Source: Hymenobacter perfusus (GTDB lineage: Bacteria > Bacteroidota > Bacteroidia > Cytophagales > Hymenobacteraceae). Taken from it: a DNA stretch of 64,000 nt. Where the stretch lies: assembly GCF_003944765.1 (NCBI RefSeq), contig NZ_RWIU01000002.1, positions 558,001-622,000 of the forward strand, read 5' to 3'. The notes below the pieces were generated by a model that was given only the letters and a program-made list of their open reading frames with translations, had not been told where the DNA came from and searched no databases. A program made the translations under genes and the position numbers. Of this stretch, positions 23,738 to 33,475 are shown one piece after another; the first letter of the stretch is position 1; every line of letters begins with the position of its first letter.

Positions 23738-26700
23738 TTACCGCGCGCAGATTCCCCGGTACGGGCAATACTGGCACTTGTCCAGGTCGTCGGTTTTGCG
23801 GATGGGCTCGGCGGGGTCGAGGATGCGGCGCACCAGCTGGCCCAGCAACTGCTCGCTGTGCTGGAGGAAATCCTGGCCCTCGGCGGTCAGAAAGCCCATA
23901 TCGGCCGACATGGGGCCGGCTCCGAGGTTGCGCAGGGAAATGATGGCGGCGTCGGCGGCGGGCCGGCCCTGCTGGGCCAGCAAAAAGCGGTAGAGCCAGA
24001 GCTGGCGCACCTTGTCGGCGGCGGGCGTGGCGTCGGTGAGCAGGCGCTCCACGGCCTGGGCGGGCGTTTCGCCGCGCTTCAGCAGCTGCAGGTGGGATTT
24101 TTCCACCAGGCCGGTTTTGTAGTCCACCACCCGCAGGCGGCCGTCGGGGAGCTGGTCTACGCGGTCGGCAAAGCCCACCAGACTCACGGGTAGCTTCTCG
24201 CCGTCGGGCAGGGCCACGTACACGGTGGCCTGCAGACCTTCTTCCAGGCTCTGAATGCGGAGCGGCAGGGCGTCGGGCTGGTCCGGCAGGCTTTCGAGGT
24301 AGCGACGCACCAGCTGCCCGGCCACCTGGCCCAGCACGTGGTTGAGGCCCTCATCGGCACGGGCGTGGCGGTCGGTTTCTTCCTTGCGCAGGGCTTTGGC
24401 CACCAGTACGGGGGCCAGCTGCACAAGGCTGGGAATGTCGGCGGCGGTCAGGGGTGGGGCCTGCGGGTTGTTCTGCTGCACAAAGGGCGTCAGCAGTTCC
24501 TCCAGGGCCTCGTGGACTACCGTCCCGAAACCATCCGGCCCCAGGGCTTCCTCTACTTCCTCGGTTTCGCGGAACCGGGCAATCCGCTGTAAGTAAAACT
24601 GCAAAGAGCAGCCCAGGTACTGGTTCAGGCCCGTGGGCGACAGGCCTTTGGTGAGCAGCTCCCGGAGCGCCAGCAGCATGCCCGCATCCTTTTCCAGCGT
24701 CAGATCGGTGGAGAGCTTTGGGGTACTGGTGGCCGGGTAGTTTTCACTCGGGGCCGGATGATTTATACCCGACGTCGGGTGATTTTTACTCGGGCTCGGG
24801 TATAAATCATCCGACGTCGCGTCTTTTTTACCCGGGCTCGGATGATTTTCATTCGACGTCGCGTCTTTTTTACCCGAGCCCGGATGATTTTCACCCGACG
24901 TCCTGTCTTTTTCACCCGGGTTCGGATAAAAATCATCCGGTACGGTCAGGGCTTCCGGTTCGGCCGTGTTCGGGTCGATTACTGCTTCGGAGGTCACCGT
25001 CAGATCCAGCAGCTCCAGGGCGGGGTTCTGCACGGCCAGGTCGTGCTCAATCTGAAGCAGGAAGCGGCTCCGTTCGCCGGTGCGGGTGCCCTCGGCCCCG
25101 GGCAGAATGTGCAGCAGATCTACCTGCTGGGCGCGCTGGAGCAGCCGCCAGAACTGGTGGGCAGTGGCGGCCTCGTGGTCGGCGTAGGTGGGCAGGCCGA
25201 AGGTGGTCAGCACATCGTAGGGGAACAGCGAGCTGTGGCGCTTGGGGGCCGGCAGCACGTTCTCGTTGCAGCTCAGGATAATGACGTGGTCGAAGTCGAG
25301 GGCGCGGGTTTCCAGCAGGCCCATCACCTGCACGTCGGCAATGGGCTCCCCGCTGAAGGGCAGGCGGGTGTTCTTCATCTGCTCGTAGAGAAACCGCCGG
25401 AACGAGCGCACCGACAGCCGCTGCTCCCGGCAGTCAAACACCGAATCGAGCCGCTTGACCAGGGTGAAGAACAGGTACAGGTACTCGGCCTCAATGGCGG
25501 AATGCTGATCCTGGTAGGCCTTTTTGAGCAGCTCAATGAGCGAGTAGCAGGCCTGAATGATGTCGTCGCAGTTGTCCCAGGTGGCAAACAGGGTGCGTAG
25601 CAGTTCGTGGCCCTGGCCCAGCTCCAGCAGCTCCTCGGCCGTGAGCAGCACCGCGTGACGCTTGATGATGGCGCGGCACACGGTATCGAGCAGGCCCGGC
25701 TGCTTCGTTTCCGGCTGCTTATCCAGCCAGAGCTGGTAGCGGCGCAAAAACGGGTGCTGAAGCAGCTTGCTCACGGCCAGGTGGTGGTAGCGTGGCACGC
25801 CGTAGCCGGTTTCCGGGGAACCCTCGCGCACGCCGGTCAGGTGCACCTCAAACAGCAGATCCACGAGGTTGAACAAAGGCGTACTCTGGAAATTGAGGCC
25901 CATGGTCACGTTGTACTCGGGCACCTCCTGCGGGGGCAGGCCGTGGAGCACGGGCAGCAGCAGGGTTTCATCGGGCAGCACCACGGCCACGGTGGCGCGC
26001 GGGTTACGGCGGCGGGACTCGGCCAGGAGCTGACCGGCTACTTTGCCCTGCATGGAGGCGTTGGCCACGCCCACCAGCCGCACCGTGCGTGGCAGCTGGC
26101 GCAGCAGCTCGGCCGGCCCCCCAAAGTTTTCCCAGGGCAGATCCAGGCGGTCCTGGTACTGGCGCAGGTGCTGGCCGGCGCGGTTGGGCGAGCCGAACTC
26201 CAGGTAAAACGCGTCGCCATCGAAGTATACCTCGGCCCGGCCCGCCTTGCGCAGCCGCCGTACCAGTCGCTCCTCCGCCTTCGACAAAAAGCCCAGCCCG
26301 ATGAACACATGGTGGGGCAGCGTTTCGCCGGCTTCCAGCCGCTCGCGTACCCGGCGCTGGGCCAGGCGGTAGGCTAGGCCGGGGTAGGCCAGGCGGTCCT
26401 GCTTCATGCGCCGCTGGAGGCGGTAATACACTTTTTCCAGGTCGTCCCAGAAGCGGAAGTAGGCCGTGGTGGTGCTCTGGGGCGTGAAATCGTCGCCCAG
26501 GTTCCAGCGTTCCAGCGCTTTGGCCTGACTCAGGTACTCGAATACCTTGCGGGGCGAGGCCAGGTTCTGATCGAGGCTGGAGAAGTCCTGCAACAGCAGC
26601 GCCGACCACCCCACGAACTGGTCGAATTCCAGCCGGGGGTCAATTTCGCGCATGATTTCGAACAGTAGCAGCTGCAACGCAATGGGTTCCTCCACCTGCA

Positions 26701-26971
26701 CGCCGGCCAGCTCCACCATGTAGTCTTCCATGGCCGCAATGCGGGGGCTCCAGAGGGCCTGCCCGGCCTCGGCGGCCAGGCTCAACTCGTTCTGCAGGTA
26801 CACCACCGCCCGGCGCGTAGGCACCACCACCACCAGGTCGGCCAGCTCACCGGTAGGCCCGTACTGCGCCACCAGCTCCCGGGCCATGCGCCGCAGAAAG
26901 GGCGTGGCATCGGGTAGAGGCAGTAGGGCGGGGGAAAGCGGGGTGGGGGCAGCGGTAGGGGCGGTTAGCAT
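23738..26971 (-). CDS. addB: PD-(D/E)XK nuclease, AddB-like subunit of a helicase-nuclease
   Basis: A 1077-residue protein. The N-terminal part is an inactivated SF1 helicase scaffold: a VVPTRRAVVYLQNELS strand-helix replaces a Walker A, so no ATPase site is seen. The C-terminal RecB-type nuclease carries FADRVDQLPDGRLRVVDYKTG. The four cysteines of an AddB iron-sulfur cluster are present: GCSLQFYLQRI near 793 and CQYCPYRGIC at the end. Residues about 677-745 are a degenerate seven-residue repeat, absent from usual family members. It would work with AddA (29955) in resection of double-strand breaks; the two genes are not adjacent. Confidence 0.88.
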   Translation of the reverse strand: MLTAPTAAPTPLSPALLPLPDATPFLRRMARELVAQYGPTGELADLVVVVPTRRAVVYLQNELSLAAEAGQALWSPRIAAMEDYMVELAGVQVEEPIALQLLLFEIMREIDPRLEFDQFVGWSALLLQDFSSLDQNLASPRKVFEYLSQAKALERWNLGDDFTPQSTTTAYFRFWDDLEKVYYRLQRRMKQDRLAYPGLAYRLAQRRVRERLEAGETLPHHVFIGLGFLSKAEERLVRRLRKAGRAEVYFDGDAFYLEFGSPNRAGQHLRQYQDRLDLPWENFGGPAELLRQLPRTVRLVGVANASMQGKVAGQLLAESRRRNPRATVAVVLPDETLLLPVLHGLPPQEVPEYNVTMGLNFQSTPLFNLVDLLFEVHLTGVREGSPETGYGVPRYHHLAVSKLLQHPFLRRYQLWLDKQPETKQPGLLDTVCRAIIKRHAVLLTAEELLELGQGHELLRTLFATWDNCDDIIQACYSLIELLKKAYQDQHSAIEAEYLYLFFTLVKRLDSVFDCREQRLSVRSFRRFLYEQMKNTRLPFSGEPIADVQVMGLLETRALDFDHVIILSCNENVLPAPKRHSSLFPYDVLTTFGLPTYADHEAATAHQFWRLLQRAQQVDLLHILPGAEGTRTGERSRFLLQIEHDLAVQNPALELLDLTVTSEAVIDPNTAEPEALTVPDDFYPNPGEKDRTSGENHPGSGKKDATSNENHPSPGKKDATSDDLYPSPSKNHPTSGINHPAPSENYPATSTPKLSTDLTLEKDAGMLLALRELLTKGLSPTGLNQYLGCSLQFYLQRIARFRETEEVEEALGPDGFGTVVHEALEELLTPFVQQNNPQAPPLTAADIPSLVQLAPVLVAKALRKEETDRHARADEGLNHVLGQVAGQLVRRYLESLPDQPDALPLRIQSLEEGLQATVYVALPDGEKLPVSLVGFADRVDQLPDGRLRVVDYKTGLVEKSHLQLLKRGETPAQAVERLLTDATPAADKVRQLWLYRFLLAQQGRPAADAAIISLRNLGAGPMSADMGFLTAEGQDFLQHSEQLLGQLVRRILDPAEPIRKTDDLDKCQYCPYRGICAR
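24735..24945 (-). repeat. In-frame 21-bp tandem repeats inside addB
   Basis: About ten degenerate units of 21 bases encode seven-residue blocks such as HPGSGKK, DATSNEN, HPSPGKK, DATSDDL, YPSPSKN, HPTSGIN. Two types alternate, giving a 42-base higher-order unit (for example HPGSGKKDATSNEN then HPSPGKKDATSDDL). The DNA is rich in GGGTAAAAAAGACGCGACGTC-like and ATCATCCG steps. Confidence 0.85.
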
Positions 26972-27077
26972 AGGGTAGGAAGCAGAATCGAATAACTAAA
27001 GGTACGTTACCTTGGGTGCAGAATCCGCTTGTATGTGGTACTGGGCGGTGTATAGGGTAGATAACAAACAGCAGATT

Positions 27078-27851
27078 ATGTTTATTCAGGAAGTTTCACT
27101 CAACATCCACGGAGCTGACCCGGACGATGTCTATCAGGAGATGGATTTGTTGCTGGGCCTGTATCGGCAAAGTGGGCAGAAGCAGGGGAAAGTAGAAACT
27201 CAGTACACAGCTAGCGGCCGGATAGTAGCGTTACCCTACACGCTCGAAGTCGATTCGTTGGCGACCTGCTATAACAACGACTATGTGAACCGGCAGCTTG
27301 ACCGCTTACAGGAGCTTACCGGCCAGGCAGTGCATATTCAGTGCATGGGAGCAACTGGTCCCGAGCCGCTAGCTAACGTCTGCCAGTGCCCTACCACCCC
27401 GTTTTATCTGCTCCACACCGACTACGTTACGCTGCTTTCACCAGTACGGTGCGGTGGCTGTAACGGTAGCGTTCCGCTATATCGTCTGCGATGCGGGGGA
27501 GAAACCTCTTTTTACTCGCTGCTGAGCTGGGAAACCAATTATCAGTCGTGTGACAGTTTGCAGATGAACTGCACGGTAGGGGAGCGGTGGGCCACCCGGC
27601 AGTTATCCGATATTCATTCTGCCTTGTCAAAAGAAGGAAGGGGGCTGGCTGCCGAACTTGAAGCTGTAACCGGAGTGCCGGTATACTACTACTTATATAA
27701 CTACCGGGCGCTTTCTCTGGCGAAAGACCAGCAGCGGCCTTGTCCGGTATGTGGGCAGCCATGGCTGCTATCCGAACCATTGCATGACCGGTACGACTTT
27801 CAATGTACAACGGACCGGCTGATATCAGAACTTACAAGCAATAGCCATTGA
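27078..27851 (+). CDS. DUF2310 family zinc-ribbon protein
   Basis: A 257-residue protein of unknown function suspected to bind nucleic acid. Family landmarks: YLLHTDYVTLLSPVRCGGCNGSVPLYRL, then SCDSLQMNC, TGVPVYYYLYNYRAL, and a C-terminal ribbon CPVCGQPW ... HDRYDFQCTTDRL. The second cysteine of the last pair is replaced by aspartate (CTTD), so the zinc site is incomplete or uses an Asp ligand. The start at 27078 (MFIQEVSLNIHG) is preferred to the upstream ATG at 27012. It ends seven bases from the convergent MFS gene, with no terminator between them. Confidence 0.82.
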   Translation: MFIQEVSLNIHGADPDDVYQEMDLLLGLYRQSGQKQGKVETQYTASGRIVALPYTLEVDSLATCYNNDYVNRQLDRLQELTGQAVHIQCMGATGPEPLANVCQCPTTPFYLLHTDYVTLLSPVRCGGCNGSVPLYRLRCGGETSFYSLLSWETNYQSCDSLQMNCTVGERWATRQLSDIHSALSKEGRGLAAELEAVTGVPVYYYLYNYRALSLAKDQQRPCPVCGQPWLLSEPLHDRYDFQCTTDRLISELTSNSH

Positions 27852-27857
27852 GAGCCC

Positions 27858-29126
27858 CTAATGCCCCACTACTGCCGGCTCTACCTCGGCCGGTCCGGCG
27901 GCTGGGGCCACATAAGTAGCCAACGTCCGCACGGCCAGCAGCAGGCTGATGAGAATGAGCACGGTGCCCAGGATAAAGGGCGCGCCGGGAAAATATACCG
28001 GGGCCTTAGGGCCGGTGAAGTAGGAAAACAGGTTGGTCATCAAAGGCGGCCCAACGATGGAGGTGAGGCTCATCAGGCTGGTGAGGGCGCCCTGTAGCTC
28101 ACCCTGCTCGTTGCCCGGCACCTGGCCCGAGATAATGCCCTGCAAGGCCGGCCCCGAGATGCCCGCCAGGCAGTACGGCACCAGAAACACGTACATCATC
28201 CAGCCTTTGGTGGCGAAGGCAAACAGCAGAAACCCCACCGCGTACAGCAGCATGCCCACAAATACCGAGCGTTTTGGGCCCAGGGCCGGGTTGATGCGCC
28301 GAATCAACATGCCCTGCACAATGGCCACCAGCAGCCCAATAGCCGCCAAGGAGTATCCTACCTGGTTGTTATCCCATTTGAATTTCTCGATGACGTAGTA
28401 CGTCCAGTTCGTTTGGGTGGCGTGGGCGGCTATGTAAATACAAATCAGCGACGATACCAGCCCGGTAATGACGGGGTAGCGCTGCAGCATTCGGAGGGAG
28501 CCCAGCGGGTTGGCCCGCCGCCAGTCGAAGGGCCGGCGGCGCTCCGCGGGCAGCGACTCAGGCAGCACGAAGAAGCCGTAGAGCAGGTTGAGCAGGGTGA
28601 GCCCGGCGGCGGCCAGAAACGGCACCTTCGGCCCGAAATTCACCAATTGGCTACCCAGCAGCGGCCCGATGATGAAGCCCAGCCCGAAGGCCGCCCCAAT
28701 CATACCGAAGTTCTGGGCCCGGGTTTCGGGCGTGCTGATATCGGCAATATAGGCGGAGGCCGTGGTGAAGCTGGCTCCCATCACGCCCGCAATCAACCGG
28801 CCCACAAACAGCCAGCCGATGGTGGGCGCGAAGGCCAGCAGCACGTAATCGAGGGTGAAGCCCAGCAGCGACAACAGCAGCACCGGCCGCCGCCCGAACC
28901 GGTCGGAGAGGTTGCCCATAACCGGCGAAAACAGGAACTGCATGATGGCAAAGGCAAAAATCAGCCAGCCGCCCACTCGGGCCGCGTCGCTGACGGTGCC
29001 GCCGGTCAGGTGCCGGATCAGGGTGGGAATCACCGGAATGATGATGCCAATGCCCGTGACGTCCAGCAGCAGGGTGAAGAAGATAAAGCCCAGTGCAGCT
29101 TTCCGGGGAGGAGAGGTGGCAGTCAT
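27858..29126 (-). CDS. MFS transporter, TetA-like drug/H+ antiporter group
   Basis: A 422-residue inner-membrane protein with twelve predicted helices. Motif A is [14 protein letters not shown] (near residue 72), and [50 protein letters not shown] carries the family C motif. Length and helix plan match DHA1/TetA exporters. Substrate unknown; no resistance claim is made. A TAACTTTG box is found 24 bases before the ATG. Confidence 0.88.
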   Translation of the reverse strand: MTATSPPRKAALGFIFFTLLLDVTGIGIIIPVIPTLIRHLTGGTVSDAARVGGWLIFAFAIMQFLFSPVMGNLSDRFGRRPVLLLSLLGFTLDYVLLAFAPTIGWLFVGRLIAGVMGASFTTASAYIADISTPETRAQNFGMIGAAFGLGFIIGPLLGSQLVNFGPKVPFLAAAGLTLLNLLYGFFVLPESLPAERRRPFDWRRANPLGSLRMLQRYPVITGLVSSLICIYIAAHATQTNWTYYVIEKFKWDNNQVGYSLAAIGLLVAIVQGMLIRRINPALGPKRSVFVGMLLYAVGFLLFAFATKGWMMYVFLVPYCLAGISGPALQGIISGQVPGNEQGELQGALTSLMSLTSIVGPPLMTNLFSYFTGPKAPVYFPGAPFILGTVLILISLLLAVRTLATYVAPAAGPAEVEPAVVGH

Positions 29127-29149
29127 AGAGTAGTATCAGGGAGGAGCTG

Positions 29150-29157
29150 CAAAGTTA
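29150..29157 (-). promoter_or_regulatory. -7 promoter box of the MFS gene
   Basis: TAACTTTG on the minus strand, 23 bases before the ATG at 29126. The -33 element is not evident. Confidence 0.45.
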
Positions 29158-29254
29158 CGGGTTTGCCACCCGGCCGTTTCGGAAATATTCCGTTCTTTGG
29201 CCCGTCTCGCCCATTTTACAGGGAAGCAATATTCGTCACGTATTCAACCGGTTC

Positions 29255-29926
29255 ATGATCTTTATTTATGGTACGGGCACTTCGCGCCTGCTCTCGGCTC
29301 CATTGCCCACGCTGGCGTGCGCGCACTGCGGCACCCAGGGACAACTAAGCGTCACGGTTTTTTCGCGCTATGCGAGCCTGTTCTGGATTCCCGTTTTTCC
29401 CTTCGGGAAAATCAGTGTGACCGTCTGCAATCATTGCAAGCAAACCCTGACATCCAAGGAGCCGCTGCCCGAAACCTACCGGCTACCCGTGCAGACGGTG
29501 CAGCAGAATGCTCCCATGGCTTTCTCCAATTTTGCCCTGCCGCTGCTGCTAATGGCGGGGATGGTGGCGGTTTTTCTCCTGGCTCAGTTTGGACCGGACC
29601 GGAAGCGCGGGTCGGCTGAGAAGGCCGCCAGTGCCACCACCATGCAGGACGATGACGCCGGCGTTACGCTGGGAGCCCGCTACAAAATGCGGGGTACTGC
29701 CGGTACCACTGGCTACGCGCTCATGGAAGTAACCCGCCTGACCGACGATACGGTGTACTACAAAACCACCGGAATGCTACGCAACGAGCCGACGGCGGCC
29801 AATGCTACCGTGGCCCTGCGTGATTCCGTGCCTCCGAATTCGGATAAGGGCCGTTACCCTCGCAAGATGTGGCATTTCCTGGTAGCAGGGCAGGGAATGT
29901 TTCGCCCTCTTATCCTGACGGAGTAA
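29255..29926 (+). CDS. Zinc-ribbon membrane protein, unknown function
   Basis: A 223-residue protein found (as I recall the family) mainly in Bacteroidota. The first 60 residues contain two CxxC knuckles, CAHCGTQGQ and CNHCKQ, with YGTGTSRLLSA ahead of them. One membrane helix (FALPLLLMAGMVAVFLLAQF, about 92-111) follows. The C-terminal domain (about 130-223) has repeated beta-strand patterning. Function unknown. Confidence 0.8.
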   Translation: MIFIYGTGTSRLLSAPLPTLACAHCGTQGQLSVTVFSRYASLFWIPVFPFGKISVTVCNHCKQTLTSKEPLPETYRLPVQTVQQNAPMAFSNFALPLLLMAGMVAVFLLAQFGPDRKRGSAEKAASATTMQDDDAGVTLGARYKMRGTAGTTGYALMEVTRLTDDTVYYKTTGMLRNEPTAANATVALRDSVPPNSDKGRYPRKMWHFLVAGQGMFRPLILTE

Positions 29927-29954
29927 GGAGCACCTGCCGCCTGCTGCTCGCCGT

Positions 29955-32900
29955 CTACGCGTCCCACTGCTGCACTTCCTGGGTGGTGAAGTAGTAGAGC
30001 ACGCAGCGCACCTGGCCAAACCCTAGCTGCCGGAACAGGCCCGCGTACTGCTGCAGCGGCTGGCGGTGGCGGGCTTCGGCGGGCGGGAGTTTGAAATCGA
30101 GCAGCACCACGCTGGGGCGAGAGGCGCCGGGCGCGGCCTCAAATACGATGCGGTCGGGCTTATAGTCCTGCTTGCGGGTGCCGCCCACTAGAATCTCCCG
30201 CTCCGCCTCGGCCACCACATCGGGTCCGAAGTAAGCGGCTAATTGCGGGTGTTCGGTTACCTCGTGCAGGCGGCGTAGCAGCTCCGGCTTCTCCCGGCTG
30301 CTGATGATGCCCTCGGCGGCCAGCTGGGCCACCACGCGTTCCACCTCGCTGGCCTGTTTTACCCGGCGCAGGGCGTAATGCAGGCGGCGGTTCCACTCGC
30401 GCTGCTCCTGCTGCTCATCAAAGTCAAACACGGTGTTGGCGTGCTGCTTCAACCGCAGGCGCTGCTCCCAGGGCGTGCTAATGAGGTTTGTCAGCGTCAG
30501 CGTTGTTGGTTGTTGGTTGTTGGTTGCTAGTTGTTGGCTGCTGGCGGCCTCAGCGCTGCTCATTGCTGATTGCTCACTGCTCAGTACATACGCCATTTGC
30601 TCCGGTTGCCATTGCTGGGTACTGAGCAGGTAGCGGTGCAGCAGCTCGGCCACGGTGGTGGCGGGCTTATCGGAAACGGGGGCTTCCTCGCCGTCTTTGC
30701 CGGCCCTGGTGGGCTTAGGCTGCCGGCTGATGACGTAGAGGCGGTGCCGGGGGCGGGTGAAGGCTACGTACAGCATGTTCAGGCCCTCCAGAAACGTCTT
30801 TTCCAGCTCCTGGGTGTACTGCTGGGCCAGCGGCGTGTATAGCAGTGCCTCCCGCTGGGGCAGCACAGCAATGCCGGGCATCTCGGCCACCGGCCGGTCG
30901 GTGGGCTCGGGCAGGCGGCCCCACAGCAGCGTGCCCAGGTGGGGGCGCAACGACCAGTCGGCAAAGGGCACCAGCACCACACCGTAGGCCAGGCCCTTGG
31001 CCTTGTGCACGGTGGTGATGATGATGGCGTTGCGGCCGGCCGGGGCGTTGATGCTGAGCGCGCTTTTCTTCTGGTCCCAATAAGCCAGGAAGTTGTTGAG
31101 GTTGTTGCCGAAACGCAGGCTGTACTCCAGCGTCAGGTCCAGAAAGCGGAACAGGTACTCGCGCTCTGCCACCCGGTCCAGCAGCCCAAACAGCCCGATC
31201 AGGCGTTCCGTTAGCTCGTACAGGCCCAGGTTGCCAGTTTCACGCTCCTGCACGTCGTAGCCCAATGCCCGCAGCTCGTCGAAAAACGGTTCGGCCGAGG
31301 GCTGGTTCGCCAGCTCGGCCCAGCGGCGGGCGCGGTCGGGGGTGGGCAGCTGCCCCCGCACCACCCGGTCTACCAGCAGCAGGGCTTCGGCGCGGGCCAG
31401 CGTATCGGCGGGCTGGTTGAGCACCCGGAACAACGCCACCAGCAGGTTCACCACCTCCGCAAACTCCAGCGACAACGAATCGGCCGATATAATGTCGTAG
31501 CCGCGCTCCTTCAGGAATTTGGCGGTGCGCCGGCTTTGGTCGCGGCGGCGGCAGAGCACGGCAATATCCTGGAGCCGGAACCCGTCGGCCACGGCCCGTT
31601 CCACCAGTTGCAGCGTCAGGTAGAGGGTGCTTTCGTCATAGTCCAGCGTCTGACCGGGCAGGTAGCCGGGCAGCGGCTCGGTCGTGAATGTGCCTAGGGC
31701 CGCATCATAGCGGCAGGCCGGGGCGTCATCCGCAGTGAAAAGAAGTTCGACGTGCGCCCCGGCGGTTCCCTTGCCCGTGGCAGTAGGGGTCTGCTGCACG
31801 AAATCGGCGTCGTAAATGGCCTGCACCAGCGGTAGGGCGGCGTGCGACTGACTAACCTGGCTGAAAAACTGGTTGTTGAAGTTGATGATGCCCTGGCCGG
31901 AGCGGTAGTTGATGTTCAGGTTGCGGGGTTCCAGGGCCTGGTCGAGGGTGAGGTAGCGGCCGGCCAGCAGCTCGCGCAGGTCGGGGTCGGCGAGGCGGTT
32001 GTAGAGGTGGCTGGTCTGGCGCTGGTACAGGCGCAGAATCTGCTCCATCTCGCCCCCGCGCCAGCGGTAGATGGCCTGCTTGGCGTCGCCCACGGCCAGG
32101 CTCAGCTGTCCGTCGCCCAAGGCGTTTTCCACCAGCGGCAGCAGGTTATTCCACTGGAGCACGGAGGTGTCCTGAAACTCATCGATGAGCAGATGGCGGT
32201 ACCGGTCGCCCAGCCGCTCGTACAGAAACGGCACCGGCTCGCGCAGCACAATCTGGGCAATGCGCCGGTTGAACTCGGCAATGAGCACCACGCCCCGGTC
32301 GCGGCTCAGCTGGTCCACCGACTTACTCAGCTCACTCAGCAGGCTCACCTGAAACACGTAGGGCAGCATGCCCGTCACCAGCAGATAATCGGGCAGCAAA
32401 GCGGCGCGCAGGGTTTGCAGCTGCCCGAAGGCCTGCGTCAGCAGGGGCGCGGCGGCATCCACGGCCTCGCGCAAAGGGCCTTTCTTGGACTTGGCGCTGC
32501 TCCAGTCGCCCGATTCCACCGGCTTCAGGGCGGTGGAGGTGGGGAAGCTGGCCCCGGCGGCGGGCACCTCCAGCCAGCGCGCCCAGTTGCTGAAGTGGCC
32601 GTACACGCCGTTGCCGCCCCCGGCCAGGTGCTCGGCCTCCAGGCCGTGCGCCGCCAGCGTTTCCAAAGCCACGGCGGCCGGCTGGCGCACTAAGTCCTCA
32701 ATTTCCTGCTTGCGCAGCCGCAGGGTCTCGTGCAGGCGGCGGTAGTCCTGCATGCTGAGCTGCTGCAGCTGCTCCACGGCCTCGTGGACCGGCTCGCTGA
32801 GCAGAAACTGCCCGAACTGCACCAGCTCATCGGGCAGATTGTTCCAGCTGCGGCCTTCCTCAGCTTTGTTGAGGGCGAAATCGGAAATGGTGCGGGAGAG

Positions 32901-33425
32901 CAGGGCCGCGTTCGGGTCGCGGTTCACGCGGTCCAGCAGCAGCGCCACGGCATTCTGCAGCACGGTGGCGCTGTCCAGCTCCACCTCAAACGTAGCCGGC
33001 AGCCCCAACTCGCGGGTAAACGCCGTCACGATGCGCTGCACAAACGAGTCGATGGTGCTCACCGCAAAATCGGCGTAGTGGTAGAGGGCCAGCCGGAACG
33101 TGGCCGTGGCCCGCTCCCGCAGTACCCGCTGCCGCTCCTCGGGCGTGGTCAGGTGGGCCAAGGGGCCTTCCTGGGCCAGCTCGTCGGCAATTTCGGTGAG
33201 CAACGCGTCGGTGGCACCGGCGGGCAGGCGGGCAAACTGCCGCAGCGCCCCCAGAATCCGCTCCTTCATTTCCCCGGCCGCGTCGTTGGTAAACGTAATG
33301 GCCAGAATGCTCTTGAAGTACCCCGCCTCCTCGGTGGCCAGCGCCAGCTTCAGGTATTCCTTGGTGAGCTGGTACGTTTTGCCGGACCCGGCGGAGGAGG
33401 AGTAAATGCGGAAGGTGGCGGGCAT
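29955..33425 (-). CDS. addA: UvrD/RecB-type helicase-nuclease, AddA-like
   Basis: A 1156-residue ATP-dependent helicase with C-terminal nuclease. Walker A is SSAGSGKTYQLTKEY (about residues 10-24), motif II LLIDEFQDTSVLQW near 413, motif IV-V HKAKGLAYGVVLVPF and motif VI YVAFTRPRHRLYVI are intact. The C-terminal RecB nuclease keeps YKPDRIVF and VVLLDFKLP with a QPLQQYAGLF helix. Residues about 942-980 are a low-complexity Ser/Gln/Asn stretch derived from a DNA repeat. Together with the AddB-like protein it should form a RecBCD-equivalent complex, although 3 kb and three unrelated genes separate them. Confidence 0.9.
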   Translation of the reverse strand: MPATFRIYSSSAGSGKTYQLTKEYLKLALATEEAGYFKSILAITFTNDAAGEMKERILGALRQFARLPAGATDALLTEIADELAQEGPLAHLTTPEERQRVLRERATATFRLALYHYADFAVSTIDSFVQRIVTAFTRELGLPATFEVELDSATVLQNAVALLLDRVNRDPNAALLSRTISDFALNKAEEGRSWNNLPDELVQFGQFLLSEPVHEAVEQLQQLSMQDYRRLHETLRLRKQEIEDLVRQPAAVALETLAAHGLEAEHLAGGGNGVYGHFSNWARWLEVPAAGASFPTSTALKPVESGDWSSAKSKKGPLREAVDAAAPLLTQAFGQLQTLRAALLPDYLLVTGMLPYVFQVSLLSELSKSVDQLSRDRGVVLIAEFNRRIAQIVLREPVPFLYERLGDRYRHLLIDEFQDTSVLQWNNLLPLVENALGDGQLSLAVGDAKQAIYRWRGGEMEQILRLYQRQTSHLYNRLADPDLRELLAGRYLTLDQALEPRNLNINYRSGQGIINFNNQFFSQVSQSHAALPLVQAIYDADFVQQTPTATGKGTAGAHVELLFTADDAPACRYDAALGTFTTEPLPGYLPGQTLDYDESTLYLTLQLVERAVADGFRLQDIAVLCRRRDQSRRTAKFLKERGYDIISADSLSLEFAEVVNLLVALFRVLNQPADTLARAEALLLVDRVVRGQLPTPDRARRWAELANQPSAEPFFDELRALGYDVQERETGNLGLYELTERLIGLFGLLDRVAEREYLFRFLDLTLEYSLRFGNNLNNFLAYWDQKKSALSINAPAGRNAIIITTVHKAKGLAYGVVLVPFADWSLRPHLGTLLWGRLPEPTDRPVAEMPGIAVLPQREALLYTPLAQQYTQELEKTFLEGLNMLYVAFTRPRHRLYVISRQPKPTRAGKDGEEAPVSDKPATTVAELLHRYLLSTQQWQPEQMAYVLSSEQSAMSSAEAASSQQLATNNQQPTTLTLTNLISTPWEQRLRLKQHANTVFDFDEQQEQREWNRRLHYALRRVKQASEVERVVAQLAAEGIISSREKPELLRRLHEVTEHPQLAAYFGPDVVAEAEREILVGGTRKQDYKPDRIVFEAAPGASRPSVVLLDFKLPPAEARHRQPLQQYAGLFRQLGFGQVRCVLYYFTTQEVQQWDA
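30497..30597. repeat. Short tandem repeats inside addA
   Basis: Read on the plus strand, a (GTTGTTG)n-type run (GTTGTTGGTTGTTGGTTGTT) is followed by degenerate CATTGCTGATTGCTCACTGC steps. Such heptamer runs usually lie between genes in Bacteroidota and cyanobacteria. Here they are read in frame as SSEQSAMSSAEAASSQQLA and NNQQPTTL without breaking the gene. Confidence 0.75.
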
Positions 33426-33475
33426 TGGGGGGACGGGTTATTGCAAAAGGTCTAGTTTATCCCGCTATTAGCGTG

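Noticed and set aside
24735..24945. CRISPR array
   Set aside because: Units are contiguous and degenerate with a 21-base period in frame; there are no unique spacers and no cas genes.
27858..29126. Specific tetracycline resistance function for the MFS protein
   Set aside because: The family motifs show only a DHA1-type exporter; substrate cannot be read from sequence.
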